64,000 nt of DNA, from the NCBI RefSeq assembly GCF_039534975.1, contig NZ_BAAAWH010000001.1:2914001-2978000 (forward strand), given 5' to 3'. This document shows, in pieces, positions 26,044 to 33,853 of the stretch. The notes beneath the pieces are model-generated. The model had not been told where the DNA came from and searched no databases. It saw nothing but the letters and a program-made list of their open reading frames with translations. The stretch comes from Microbacterium terregens (lineage in GTDB: Bacteria > Actinomycetota > Actinomycetes > Actinomycetales > Microbacteriaceae). Positions within the stretch are counted from its first letter, which is position 1. Each line of letters begins with the position of its first letter. The translations under genes and the position numbers were made by a program.

Positions 26044-26057
26044 TATACTCCAATGTA
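26044..26057. promoter_or_regulatory. Island palindrome site 7 (ABC importer operon)
   Basis: TATACT-cc-AATGTA with flanking TTTA..TAAAT, a variant with one change per half from TACACT-N2-AGTGTA. It lies just upstream of the strong GAGGAGG ribosome site of the binding-protein gene. Confidence 0.55.
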
Positions 26058-26286
26058 AATATGGAGTTTGGTGCCGCTATTGTCAAGTGCCGGCTAACCG
26101 AGGATCAGACTGGGCAGCGAACCACGATCGCGCGGTTCCTGGCACGGAGTGCACAATCCTCGCGTGCCGCCGAACCGTGCTCGAGAGCAGCTGCGGCTCG
26201 ACCTCGGCGGGTGTCAATGGCCATTCGGAACCGCCCATAGGCGGCCAGCAGAATTGCCCGCTGGGCGCCACGAGAACTGTCCCGAC

Positions 26287-26815
26287 CGGAAGCAGCCCGA
26301 TGTCATCGACCATGATCAGATCGGCGCGGAGGCTGCGGGCGACGACTCTGGTCACGGAGTCGTCGGAGCGGTGCGCGCATCAGCGCGCCGAGGTCCTCGA
26401 GCCGGAACCGCGCGACCCGCATCCCAGCCTCGACGACTTGCTGGCCGAGGGCTTCGAGGAAGAACGCCTTCCCCGTGCCGGACGGTCCGCAGACCACCAC
26501 GTTCTCCTTCCACCCCAATCCGTTCCAGCGTGCGCCGCGCCTGCTGGGTGGGGGCCGGGATCGAGGAGACGGTCCCAGGCGTCGAAGGTCTTCCCGGTGG
26601 GAAACCCCGCGGCTTTGCGTCGGGTGGCGAGCATGGATCGGGATCCCCCGGTGATCTCCTCGACGAAGAGCGCATTGATGATCTCGGTCGGTTCCGAACG
26701 CTGCGCTCTGGCGGTCGCGATCAGCTCCGCGGCGAGGGCGCGGGCGCGGGCGCCTTCAGCTGCCGCATCATCGCCTCCCGCTCCGCCGGCAACGCGGGGG
26801 TGGTCTGGGCGACGG
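26287..26815 (-). pseudogene. istB: IstB-like ATPase pseudogene, several frameshifts, 3' truncated
   Basis: Pieces of one IstB protein occur in different frames, in order: PAEREAMMRQLKAP; AELIATARAQRSEPTEIINA then TRRKAAGFPTGKTFDAWD; SIPAPTQQARRTLERIG; VVVCGPSGTGKAFFLEALGQ (Walker A) to FRLEDLGALMRA; and RADLIMVDDIGLLPV (Walker B). Sequence after Walker B is missing and jumps to the IS end. IstB is the AAA+ helper of the IS21 transposase. At least four frame changes are needed, so it is dead. Confidence 0.82.
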
Positions 26816-26867
26816 GGCCACGCAGACTCTCCCAATGTCAGCGGCGGCGGAGGGTGGCTGGCCGATC

Positions 26868-27060
26868 GCCGCCTATCCGCTGGTGCCCCGCGTCAATGAC
26901 CGCGATTCTCCCGCCGCGCGCGTAGTCGCCCGCGCGGTCGCGGCGTTCAGGATGAGGCGAGGTCTCCGGTCGCGAACCGGCCATGGATCGCCGCGGTCCC
27001 CAGCGCCTGGTCGACCTCCGCGTTCCCGGCGATCTTGGCCGGACTGACCGCTTCGGCCAT
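26868..27060 (-). pseudogene. istA: IstA transposase C-terminal remnant
   Basis: About 60 residues remain: AEVDQALGTAAIHGRFATGD in one frame, then NAATARATTRAAGESRSL TRGTSG in the next, recalling the C-terminus of IS21 IstA proteins. One frameshift lies between. The DDE catalytic core is absent. Assigned by its position just upstream of istB and the recognisable C-terminal pattern; moderate certainty. Confidence 0.6.
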
Positions 27061-27114
27061 CTTCACGTGGCGCTGTGGAGCGCCGTCCGGGTCGGTTGTT
27101 ATCGGCTGCTGTGA

Positions 27115-27669
27115 TCAGGAGAGGTACTGCCATCGCGTCATCCGGTCTCGCATGTCGTGAAGGGCGCCGTTCTCGCTGAACGTGCCGTCCCCGCGGTGGT
27201 GGAACTCTGGCGCTTCGTGCTCGGGGTAACGCCAGGCTGCCTCTGCGCGCAGAACCCACAGGCCGTACGCATCGACGAGGGAGTCGTCTTCGACGACGCA
27301 CTCGATGTTCGCTACACACTCTGCGATGAGGGGCGCCCCGATGACCGACGCCGGACGGGGAGTGAGCCCGAATCGCTCCCATTTGTTCACGTCAGCGCTG
27401 GAGCTATTGCCCACGTCGACGGCCGTCCCGATCAGATCGCTACCGGGAACTGCGACGACGCATTCGCGCTTGCGGCGCAACGACTCGTAGGTCGAGTCCC
27501 AGCGGCCGACGATGACGGCGAGGAGCCCGTCATGGCGTACCGACATATTAAAGCCGTTGGTCATGACCGTGGGCCACTCCTCACCGGCAGTGGTGATCAA
27601 CACCGTTGGACCGGGCTCGATGAGTCGGTGGACAAGCGCGACCGGGTACGGTTCGAAGGGGCTCGACAT
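27115..27669 (-). CDS. Flavin reductase-like split-barrel protein
   Basis: 184 aa. GPTVLITTAGEEWPTVMTNG FNMSV, then VVAVPGSDLIGTAVDVGNSS, fits flavin-reductase-like FMN-binding proteins. ATG 27669 is 4 nt after the SDR stop, so both form a two-gene operon. An upstream in-frame extension to 27726 would overlap the SDR gene. No partner oxygenase nearby; reaction unknown. Confidence 0.75.
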   Translation of the reverse strand: MSSPFEPYPVALVHRLIEPGPTVLITTAGEEWPTVMTNGFNMSVRHDGLLAVIVGRWDSTYESLRRKRECVVAVPGSDLIGTAVDVGNSSSADVNKWERFGLTPRPASVIGAPLIAECVANIECVVEDDSLVDAYGLWVLRAEAAWRYPEHEAPEFHHRGDGTFSENGALHDMRDRMTRWQYLS

Positions 27670-27673
27670 GACA

Positions 27674-28513
27674 TCACTCGCTATCGTCGTGTGCGGTGCC
27701 GGCCGACGCGTCGCGCAGCGGCGCAACCTCGCGGTCGATGCGCTCCGTCATGACGATGCGTCGATCCAGGGCGTCCTGACCGACAGGCAGGTGCAGGGGC
27801 AGCTTCGCACCCGAGGCAACAACGTAGATGAAGGCCGCGCCCTTGACCGGGTCGCCGAGTTGAGTGTGGTTGGCCCGCCCCACCCAGTCGAGGGTGATGT
27901 GCGCGGGTGTGCCGTCGTATGCGGCGACGCGACGCTCGGGCAGCTGGACGGAGGAGGGGTCGAGGAAGTCAGTGCGGAACACGCCGGGTTCGACGACCAT
28001 GCTCTGAATTCCGAAGGGCTCGAGCTCGGCCGCGAGGGCCTCGCTGATCCCGGCGACGGCGAACTTGGAGGCAGAGTACATGCTCACACCGGGCTCGCCT
28101 TCGAATCCGGACCGGGAACCGATGTGGATGAGCTTGCCGTGCCCGGCGGCGCGCATTACCGGCAGCACCGCGCGAGTGGTGTTGATCAGTCCGAACACGT
28201 TCACGTCGAAAAGCGAACGTGCCTCAGCGTCGGTGATCTCCTCGAGCGCGCCGAGCAGACCACGGCCCGCGTTGTTTACGAGCACATCGATCGCGCCGAA
28301 GCGCTCAACGACCTCCCCCACAGCAAAGACGACCTGCGCCTCGTCTGTCACATCGAGCCGAACCGGTAGAACGTTCTCGTGACTGCGCACGTCGTCCGGC
28401 AAGGTCTCCGGGCGACGAGCGGCGAGGGCGACCTGCTCGCCCGCTGCCAGGGCGGCGCGAGCGATCTCGAGTCCGAGCCCGCGGGCGGCACCGGTGATCA
28501 TCCAAACAGACAT
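27674..28513 (-). CDS. Short-chain dehydrogenase/reductase
   Basis: 279-aa classical SDR: MITGAARGLGLEIA (TGxxxGxG), LDVT, LVNNAGRG (NNAG), catalytic Ser in HIGSRSG and YSASK for the Tyr/Lys pair, then VEPGVFRTDFL. ATG 28513 chosen: the longer form to 28603 lacks support. It is divergent from the XRE regulator at 28673, which probably controls it, and is followed by the flavin-reductase-like gene. Resembles oxidoreductases often paired with MmyB-type regulators. Substrate not known. Confidence 0.88.
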   Translation of the reverse strand: MSVWMITGAARGLGLEIARAALAAGEQVALAARRPETLPDDVRSHENVLPVRLDVTDEAQVVFAVGEVVERFGAIDVLVNNAGRGLLGALEEITDAEARSLFDVNVFGLINTTRAVLPVMRAAGHGKLIHIGSRSGFEGEPGVSMYSASKFAVAGISEALAAELEPFGIQSMVVEPGVFRTDFLDPSSVQLPERRVAAYDGTPAHITLDWVGRANHTQLGDPVKGAAFIYVVASGAKLPLHLPVGQDALDRRIVMTERIDREVAPLRDASAGTAHDDSE

Positions 28514-28672
28514 GTGATGAGTTTCCCTTCGGAAGCTTTTCGGGTTGTCGCGAAGTGCGACCCATTCATCGTCCGCAAGAGCGAGAGGTGGGAGAAGGCC
28601 CACAGTTTCCTGGGACAGATTGGGCGCCCCTCGTCGCTCGCGGACGCAGTAGACAGCTGAGAGACTTGGCGC

Positions 28673-29587
28673 ATGACGGACGAACTTGAGCCCCGTCTCG
28701 CCGACTTCCTGCGCGCGGCACGGGCACGGCTCACTCCCGAGCAGGCAGGCATCGCCGACTTCGGGCGACGTCGCGTGGAGGGCCTCCGCCGTGAAGAGCT
28801 CGCCAGGCTGGCCGGTGTGAGTGTCGACTACTACACGCGCCTTGAGCAGGGGCGGAGCCGGAGTGCCTCTCCCGAGGTCCTCGATGCCATCGCCGACGCG
28901 CTACGACTTGACGACGTCGAACGCGGACACCTGCACACAATCGCCAGACCGGCTCCGGGTGCTCGACGACGTCCTGCGAAACCACAGCAACTCGCCTCCG
29001 CGACGAAGGCCCTGCTCGACACCTTCGAAGTGGCCCTGCGGCCAGCATTCGTGCTCGGGCGAAGGCTGGATGTCCTCGGCCAGAACCGGCTCGCTGCATT
29101 ACTCGTCGCGGACTTCGAGAACATGCCCCCTGCCGAACGGAACCAGGCAAGATTCGTGTTCCTCGACTCCCACGCGCGCGAGCTCTACGTCGAATGGGAT
29201 CAGGTCGCCGCAGACACGGCAGCTATGCTCCGAATGGACGCTGGGCGACACCCTTACGACCGCGCGCTGGGACAACTCGTCGGAGACTTGTCGATCCAGA
29301 GTCCGGAGTTCCGACGCCTGTGGGCCCGCAATCGCGTGCACCAGCGCAGCATCGGCAATAAGCGATACCACCACCCGCTCGTCGGCGACCTCACGGTCAC
29401 GTACCAGGCGCTCACGCCCGGCGACGACTTCGACCAGACGATCATGGTCTACGACACCGAACCGGGAAGCAGCTCCGTCCACGCCCTCCAGCTACTCGCA
29501 GCGAAGATCCCCGAGCACGCGCCACGCAACGCGGAGAGGCAAAATCCCGTGGCAGCCGGGGACCTCGCCCAGCGATCGACCCGCTGA
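28673..29587 (+). CDS. XRE-type regulator with MmyB-like ligand domain
   Basis: 304 aa. N-terminal helix-turn-helix (residues ~5-75) with RRRVEGLRREELARLAGVSV and YYTRLEQGRSRSASPEVLDA, typical of the MmyB-like actinobacterial regulators; the C-terminal half (RPAFVLGRRLDVLGQNRLA onward) is the PAS-like MmyB ligand-binding domain. Divergent from the SDR-flavin reductase pair with a 159-bp gap. Likely represses that pair; ligand unknown (the structural prototype binds a fatty acid). Confidence 0.88.
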   Translation: MTDELEPRLADFLRAARARLTPEQAGIADFGRRRVEGLRREELARLAGVSVDYYTRLEQGRSRSASPEVLDAIADALRLDDVERGHLHTIARPAPGARRRPAKPQQLASATKALLDTFEVALRPAFVLGRRLDVLGQNRLAALLVADFENMPPAERNQARFVFLDSHARELYVEWDQVAADTAAMLRMDAGRHPYDRALGQLVGDLSIQSPEFRRLWARNRVHQRSIGNKRYHHPLVGDLTVTYQALTPGDDFDQTIMVYDTEPGSSSVHALQLLAAKIPEHAPRNAERQNPVAAGDLAQRSTR

Positions 29588-30487
29588 CACCCGAACCCCA
29601 ACGACCAACCATCACGAGCGCCGCTCCACCGCAACTGGCCCGCCCTGTGGCCCGCCATGCGCACCGATGACCGGGAACTAGGCGTGGCAGCAGTCGCTGG
29701 CTCGGCACCCGCATTCGGACGGGTCCCCCGCTCGACGACGCTGCGCCATCCGCCGACACACTCATTTGAAAGGACGCTCATGAACTTCCTCTCTCCAGAC
29801 AACCTGGCCGTCGAAAACGTGATCATCAACGGTCACCGGATCACCTACGGCGTGCACGGAGCGGCCGACCCGGTTGTGCTTGTGCACGGCACGCCGTCGT
29901 CGTCCTACATCTGGCGCAACGTGGTGCCCAATCTCGTACAAGCGGGCTACCGGACACATGTCTTCGACCTGCTGGGATATGGGCTCTCCGAGCGCCCTTG
30001 GGATCCGGAGATCGACACGTCGATCACCGCCAACGTCGCCGTTCTCGAGGGTCTGCTCGATGTCTGGGGCCTGACGACCTTCCACCTGGTCGCGCACGAC
30101 ATCGGGGGCGGAGTCGCGCAGCGTTTCGGTGTGCACAATAGCGATCGCCTGCGCAGCCTCACGATGATCGACGTCGTCAGTTTCGACAGCTACCCCTCGA
30201 AGCGCACGCAGCAGCAGATGGCCGAGGGGCTGGCGTCCCTCGCGAAGAAGCCTGATGATGAGCATCGCGCGCACTTCACCGAATGGCTGCTGTCGACTCA
30301 CAGCAACCCCCGCAACTTCGATCCCAGGGCGCTGGAGCAGTACATCGACTTCATTAGCGGTCCGATCGGCCAGCCGAGCCTGTTCCACCACCAGATCGCT
30401 CACTACGACTCCAAACACACCATGGAGATCTGAACCGTCCCCGGTTTGATGCCGTTTCCTTTCGAGTCTGGAAGGAAGATGTTGATC

Positions 30488-30799
30488 ATGCCGAAGAGGA
30501 TTCCGGAGGAGACGAAGCAGCGAGCGATCCGGCTTGTGCTCGATCACCTCGATGAGTACCCGAACCTGACGACTGCGTGCGAGGCGGTTTCGGCGAGGCT
30601 CGGGTTCGGGGCTGAGTCGCTGCGCCGCTGGGTGCGGCAGGCGCAGATCGACGGGGGCGAGCGCCAGGGGGTGTCCTCGAGTGAGTCGGAGCGGATGCGT
30701 CGGCTCGAGCGGGAGAACCGTGAGTTGCGTGAGGCGAACGCGATTCTGCGGGACGCGGCGGTTTTCTTCGCCGGGGAACTCGACCCCCGACGCCGTTGA
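30488..30799 (+). CDS. IS3-family transposase OrfA
   Basis: ~103 aa. An N-terminal HTH (PKRIPEETKQRAIRLVLDH, then AVSARLGFGAESLRRWVRQA) and a C-terminal leucine-zipper-like stretch (MRRLERENRELREANAILRD) characterise IS3 OrfA, which binds the ends and can fuse to OrfB. ATG 30479 is nine bases upstream and also possible. The stop overlaps the TTG of OrfB by TTGA, in the -1 frame, where a run TTTTC at ~30765 might allow slippage. Confidence 0.9.
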   Translation: MPKRIPEETKQRAIRLVLDHLDEYPNLTTACEAVSARLGFGAESLRRWVRQAQIDGGERQGVSSSESERMRRLERENRELREANAILRDAAVFFAGELDPRRR

Positions 30800-31761
30800 T
30801 CCTCGCGTTCATCGAGGATCAACGCGCCAAAGGCCGCTCGGTCGGGTCGATCTGCAAGGTTCTGCGGGAGCAGGGCGTGCCGGTCGCCGAGCGGACCTAT
30901 CGGGCATGGAAACGCGCCCAGCCCAGCAACCGGGACCTCGCGGACGCGGTCATCATCGACGCGATCCGAGCCGCCCGGGTGAACGCGAAGGGCGAGCTGA
31001 CGCCGGAGTCGATGTATGGGCGACGGAAGATGACCGCGCTGCTGCGCCGGCAAGACCTCGCCGTGTCGAAGCGGCAAGTTGACCGACTGATGCGACAGCT
31101 GCAGATCAACGGCCTCGTGCGGGGCAAGGGCGTGCGGACCACCATCCCGGACCGTAACGCCGCGAGGGCGCCTGACCTACTGGACCGCGATTTCACCGCC
31201 GCCGCGCCGAACCGGCAGTGGGTCGCTGACTTCACGTATGTGCGGACGTGGGCCGGGTTCGTCTATGTGTCGTTCGTGATCGACTGCTACTCGAGGGCGG
31301 TCGTCGGCTGGCATGCCGCGACCGTGAAGACGACACCGCTGGTGACCACCGCGCTGCGGATGGGACTGTGGCGCCGTGACCGTGCCGGGCACGGAGTGAA
31401 GGACGGGCTGATCCATCACAGCGACGCCGGCTCACAGTTCACGAGCGTGTCGTTCGCCGAGACGCTCGCCCTCGAGGGCATCGCCGCGTCGATCGGATCG
31501 ATCGGTGACGCATACGACAACGCCCTGGCCGAATCGACCATCGGGCTGTTCAAGAACGAGGCGATCCGCGACGGCTCCCCGTTCCGATCCGGGCCGCTGC
31601 GCACGATCGACGACGTCGAATGGGTCACCACCGACTGGGTCGACTGGTACAACGCGAGACGCCTGCACTCGACCATCGGAGACGTCCCGCCCGAAGAGCT
31701 CGAGGCCGCGTACTACGCTGACCTCGAAACGCCATCCCATCCGGTGATGGAACCCGCATAG
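30796..31761 (+). CDS. IS3-family transposase OrfB (DDE integrase core)
   Basis: 321 aa. HTH_21-like segment ESMYGRRKMTALLRRQDLAV, then the rve integrase core with the first Asp in WVADFTYV, second Asp in IHHSDAGSQFTS and the Glu in NALAESTIGLFKNE (DD35E spacing pattern), and WYNARRLHSTIG near the end. Complete. Starts at TTG 30796 or by -1 frameshift from OrfA. Performs cut-out and integration of the IS circle. Confidence 0.95.
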   Translation: MILAFIEDQRAKGRSVGSICKVLREQGVPVAERTYRAWKRAQPSNRDLADAVIIDAIRAARVNAKGELTPESMYGRRKMTALLRRQDLAVSKRQVDRLMRQLQINGLVRGKGVRTTIPDRNAARAPDLLDRDFTAAAPNRQWVADFTYVRTWAGFVYVSFVIDCYSRAVVGWHAATVKTTPLVTTALRMGLWRRDRAGHGVKDGLIHHSDAGSQFTSVSFAETLALEGIAASIGSIGDAYDNALAESTIGLFKNEAIRDGSPFRSGPLRTIDDVEWVTTDWVDWYNARRLHSTIGDVPPEELEAAYYADLETPSHPVMEPA

Positions 31762-32045
31762 GAGCGGCACAGAACCGGGGACGGTTCAATCAGCGGCCGC
31801 CTGGAGGAGTTGGCACGCTTACCCGTCCAATTGATCTGGGGCGCGGACGACACGTGGCAGGTTCCCGACTGGGGGCGCAAGCTGAACAAGGCCATACCTG
31901 GAAGCGAGCTGCACATCATTGACAACTGCGGGCACTTCGCGCCGGAGGAAAGGCCGCACCAAGTGGCAACCCTGACTATCGACTTCCTCCGCCGCTGCTC
32001 TGCCGCCCCTCCACGACACTGACCACGCCACTGGGCGGTGCCGAG

Positions 32046-32114
32046 TGACCTCGAGACGCCATCCCACCCGGTGGTGGAACCCGCATAGAAGCTGCAAAAA
32101 CCGGGGACGGTTCA
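32046..32114 (+). mobile_element. Solo right end of a related IS3 copy
   Basis: TGACCTCGAGACGCC ... ACCGGGGACGGTTCA repeats, with about ten differences, the last ~70 bp of the intact IS (31720-31788), including the OrfB C-terminus coding stretch and the terminal repeat. Nothing else of that copy is present. It abuts the truncated lipoprotein relic. Confidence 0.88.
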
Positions 32115-32449
32115 GTTCCAGCCTTAGAGATGTCTTCTACCAGCAACATGCGGCAACATTCGAGACCGTTGCCGCGATGACCGACGTAGGCGGCCTCGAG
32201 CTTGCTTAGATGCCCTCCGATGCCGCATCGATCCGGATCATCGAGTCGATGCGCGGAGACGCGACGGAGGCCACAGTGCTCATGGAGAGTGTGTCCGAAC
32301 TCGATCCCGCGCTCTGTGCTCCCGTGGAACGCCAGTCGGGGCCACGGCCGCCCCCAGAAGGCGCGCCTAACGTCTACACCCTCGACGCCACGGTGTTCGC
32401 GGTCGCAGCCGCGATGCTCATCCACCGGTTCCCGCGCAAGCCCAGCTGA
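32115..32449 (+). pseudogene. Truncated paralogue of the lipoprotein at 40982, with nonsense codon
   Basis: One frame reads ATFETVAAMTDVGGLELA, TAG (32207-32209), then MPSDAASIRIIES..LDPALC..GAPNVYTLDA. It aligns with FATAAEVSDEWKGDAAW, LPSDATDIMIRES..LDPELC..GAPSAYDATEA of the intact gene at 40982-41428; the TAG falls where the intact copy has Trp. The 5' end (signal peptide) is missing, cut at the solo IS end, and the C-terminus diverges. Function of the family unknown. Confidence 0.7.
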
Positions 32450-32527
32450 CGGCTGCTCTCAGGGAGCGGTGGCGTTTCTCTCTCGCTACGGACGACCGCA
32501 CCCACCGGCTTGCGTGACCGTGACAGA

Positions 32528-33145
32528 TCAGATTCGTTCTGCCCGGCCGATCACGTCGCGCAGCGCCGTGCTGTGGCCGCTGCCCATGGTCACTGCCCGT
32601 TCGCGAACTTCGGCGGTGCGCACTTTCCAGTGGTCCGGGGCGAGGAGTGCGTGGATCTGTTCTGGCGTGGTGACGGCGTTTTCGGGGTGCGCGTGGCTGT
32701 GGCCGTGCTCGGGGCTGTCGTGGTGGCCGACGATGAGGAGCGTTCCCCCGGGGGCGACCCACTCAGAGATGCGTTCGTAGAACGCGTGCTGGGCTATGGC
32801 TGGGTGGGCGTAGAAGGTGGTCACCAGGTCGAACTGCTGGCCCGGCGCCCATTGTGTGAGGTCCGCTGCGACCCACGTCACCGAGCCGACTCCGACCCCG
32901 GGGGCAGGTCGCATTGCGGCGCGGGTCAGTGCGTGGGCGGAGATGTCGACGGCGGTGACCTCCCACCCGTGTCCGGCCAGCCACGCGGCTTCGGCACCTT
33001 GCCCGCTACCGGCGTCTAGCGCCGTTCCAGGCCGCAGCAGGGTGAGTTCATCCTCCAGGGCGGGGTGCGCCGGCAGGCTAGGCGTGCTCCCGGCCGGACC
33101 GTTCCAGTGAGTCGCCCAGTACTGCTCGTCGAAGTCGTGATTCAT
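32528..33145 (-). CDS. Class I SAM-dependent methyltransferase
   Basis: 205 aa. Motif I ALDAGSGQGAEAAWLA, motif II VTAVDISAHAL, and WVAADLTQW plus LVTTFYAHP follow the class I Rossmann order. The tail is His-rich (HHDSPEHGHSHAHPE). ATG overlaps the tetR stop (ATGA), so both are one transcript. Context with an exporter, a TrxR-like and a DsbA-like protein suggests methylation of a toxic small molecule, possibly a thiol, but the substrate is unproven. Confidence 0.85.
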   Translation of the reverse strand: MNHDFDEQYWATHWNGPAGSTPSLPAHPALEDELTLLRPGTALDAGSGQGAEAAWLAGHGWEVTAVDISAHALTRAAMRPAPGVGVGSVTWVAADLTQWAPGQQFDLVTTFYAHPAIAQHAFYERISEWVAPGGTLLIVGHHDSPEHGHSHAHPENAVTTPEQIHALLAPDHWKVRTAEVRERAVTMGSGHSTALRDVIGRAERI

Positions 33146-33783
33146 CGGGCGTTTGCTCCGTTAGCACGGTTGAGCGCGGCACGTACGTTCTGGTAGACGT
33201 CGTTTAGCGGCGGCGGGACAGCGGTTGGATTTCCGTCTGCACGGCGGACCCATTCATCGAACGTGAGCCGCAAGCCCAGTGCGAAGGTCTCGGCAATCGC
33301 GTGCGCGTCCAAGGCGTCCATGCCTGGCCGGCGGCTGAGGACGGTGGCGATGTGCTCGGTGAGCCGCGCGTCGCGTTCCAGTCCTGCCGCCAGAAGTGCC
33401 GGGTTATCCCGCATCAGCCGCCGCACGCGCAGGAACCGGTCGCGGCCCGCGCGGTCGGCGTCGAACACCTCCGTCATCGTCTCCCATGCGCTCTCTAGTT
33501 CCCATAGTGGGCGGCGGGTCGAGACCTGTTCAGCGACCCCGATCAATTCCGATTCCAGGCCGGCGTCATCGACGAGCACTGCGGCTTCCTTGGTCGCGCA
33601 GTGACGGAAGAACGTGGTGCGAGAGATGCCGGCCGCCGCCGCGATGTCGTCGATTGTGGTCGCCGAGAATCCATCGCGTTCGAACAGGTCGACAGCCGCG
33701 ATGGCGATCGTGCGTGCCAGCTCGCGACGCCGTCGTTCACGAAGGTCAGGGCTAGGCGGCGAACTTGGAGAATCCGAAGGCAC
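33142..33783 (-). CDS. TetR-family repressor (divergent from MFS operon)
   Basis: 213 aa. HTH at residues ~20-65: AAVDLFERDGFSATTIDDIA and ISRTTFFRHCATKEAAVL. GTG 33783 directly abuts the perfect palindrome at 33784-33800 with no ribosome site visible, so the mRNA may be leaderless. It probably represses itself, the methyltransferase and the divergent MFS-TrxR-DsbA operon through that dyad. Ligand unknown. Confidence 0.87.
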   Translation of the reverse strand: MPSDSPSSPPSPDLRERRRRELARTIAIAAVDLFERDGFSATTIDDIAAAAGISRTTFFRHCATKEAAVLVDDAGLESELIGVAEQVSTRRPLWELESAWETMTEVFDADRAGRDRFLRVRRLMRDNPALLAAGLERDARLTEHIATVLSRRPGMDALDAHAIAETFALGLRLTFDEWVRRADGNPTAVPPPLNDVYQNVRAALNRANGANAR

Positions 33784-33800
33784 AGTGCTACGTTAGCACT
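33784..33800. promoter_or_regulatory. Perfect 17-bp operator AGTGCTA-cgt-TAGCACT
   Basis: Two exact 7-bp arms around CGT between divergent tetR and MFS genes. Position abutting the tetR start suits autorepression. Different from the island palindrome. Confidence 0.75.
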
Positions 33801-33853
33801 CCATCCCGTACTGGTACTAAGTGCCGACTGCACACTTTGTTTCGAGGAGTCTC

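Larger units (their letters stand above)
26212..27060 (-). mobile_element. Decayed IS21-family element (istA/istB remnants)
   Basis: An istB relic and an istA tail lie in order on the minus strand, followed by the spacer segment typical of actinobacterial IS21 copies (CAATTCTGCTGGCCGCC, CCATTGACA) ending at TGTCAATGG (26212). Multiple frameshifts and loss of most of istA and the 3' half of istB make it inactive. The outer istA-side end was not found. Confidence 0.75.
30431..31788 (+). mobile_element. Intact IS3-family insertion sequence, 1358 bp
   Basis: Terminal inverted repeats are perfect over 16 bp (TGAACCGTCCCCGGTT at the left; its complement at the right end). A 3-bp ATC duplication flanks it (30428-30430 and 31789-31791), as expected for IS3. 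Two overlapping ORFs encode the transposase. Both ORFs and ends look functional. Confidence 0.95.
29780..32022 (+). pseudogene. Haloalkane-dehalogenase-like alpha/beta hydrolase, split by an IS3 element
   Basis: The 5' part (29780-30430, 217 codons) has the HGTPSSSYIWRN oxyanion motif and nucleophile Asp107 in VAHDIGGGVAQRF. It stops at a TGA supplied by the IS end. Removing 30431-31788 and one ATC duplicate restores an open frame through 32022: LPVQLIWGADDTWQVPDWG and the catalytic His in IIDNCGHFAPEE. The restored product would be 293 aa, normal for the family. GAAAGGA precedes ATG 29780. Apart from the insertion no lesion is visible, so inactivation is recent. Dehalogenase versus other hydrolase is uncertain. 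Confidence 0.92.
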
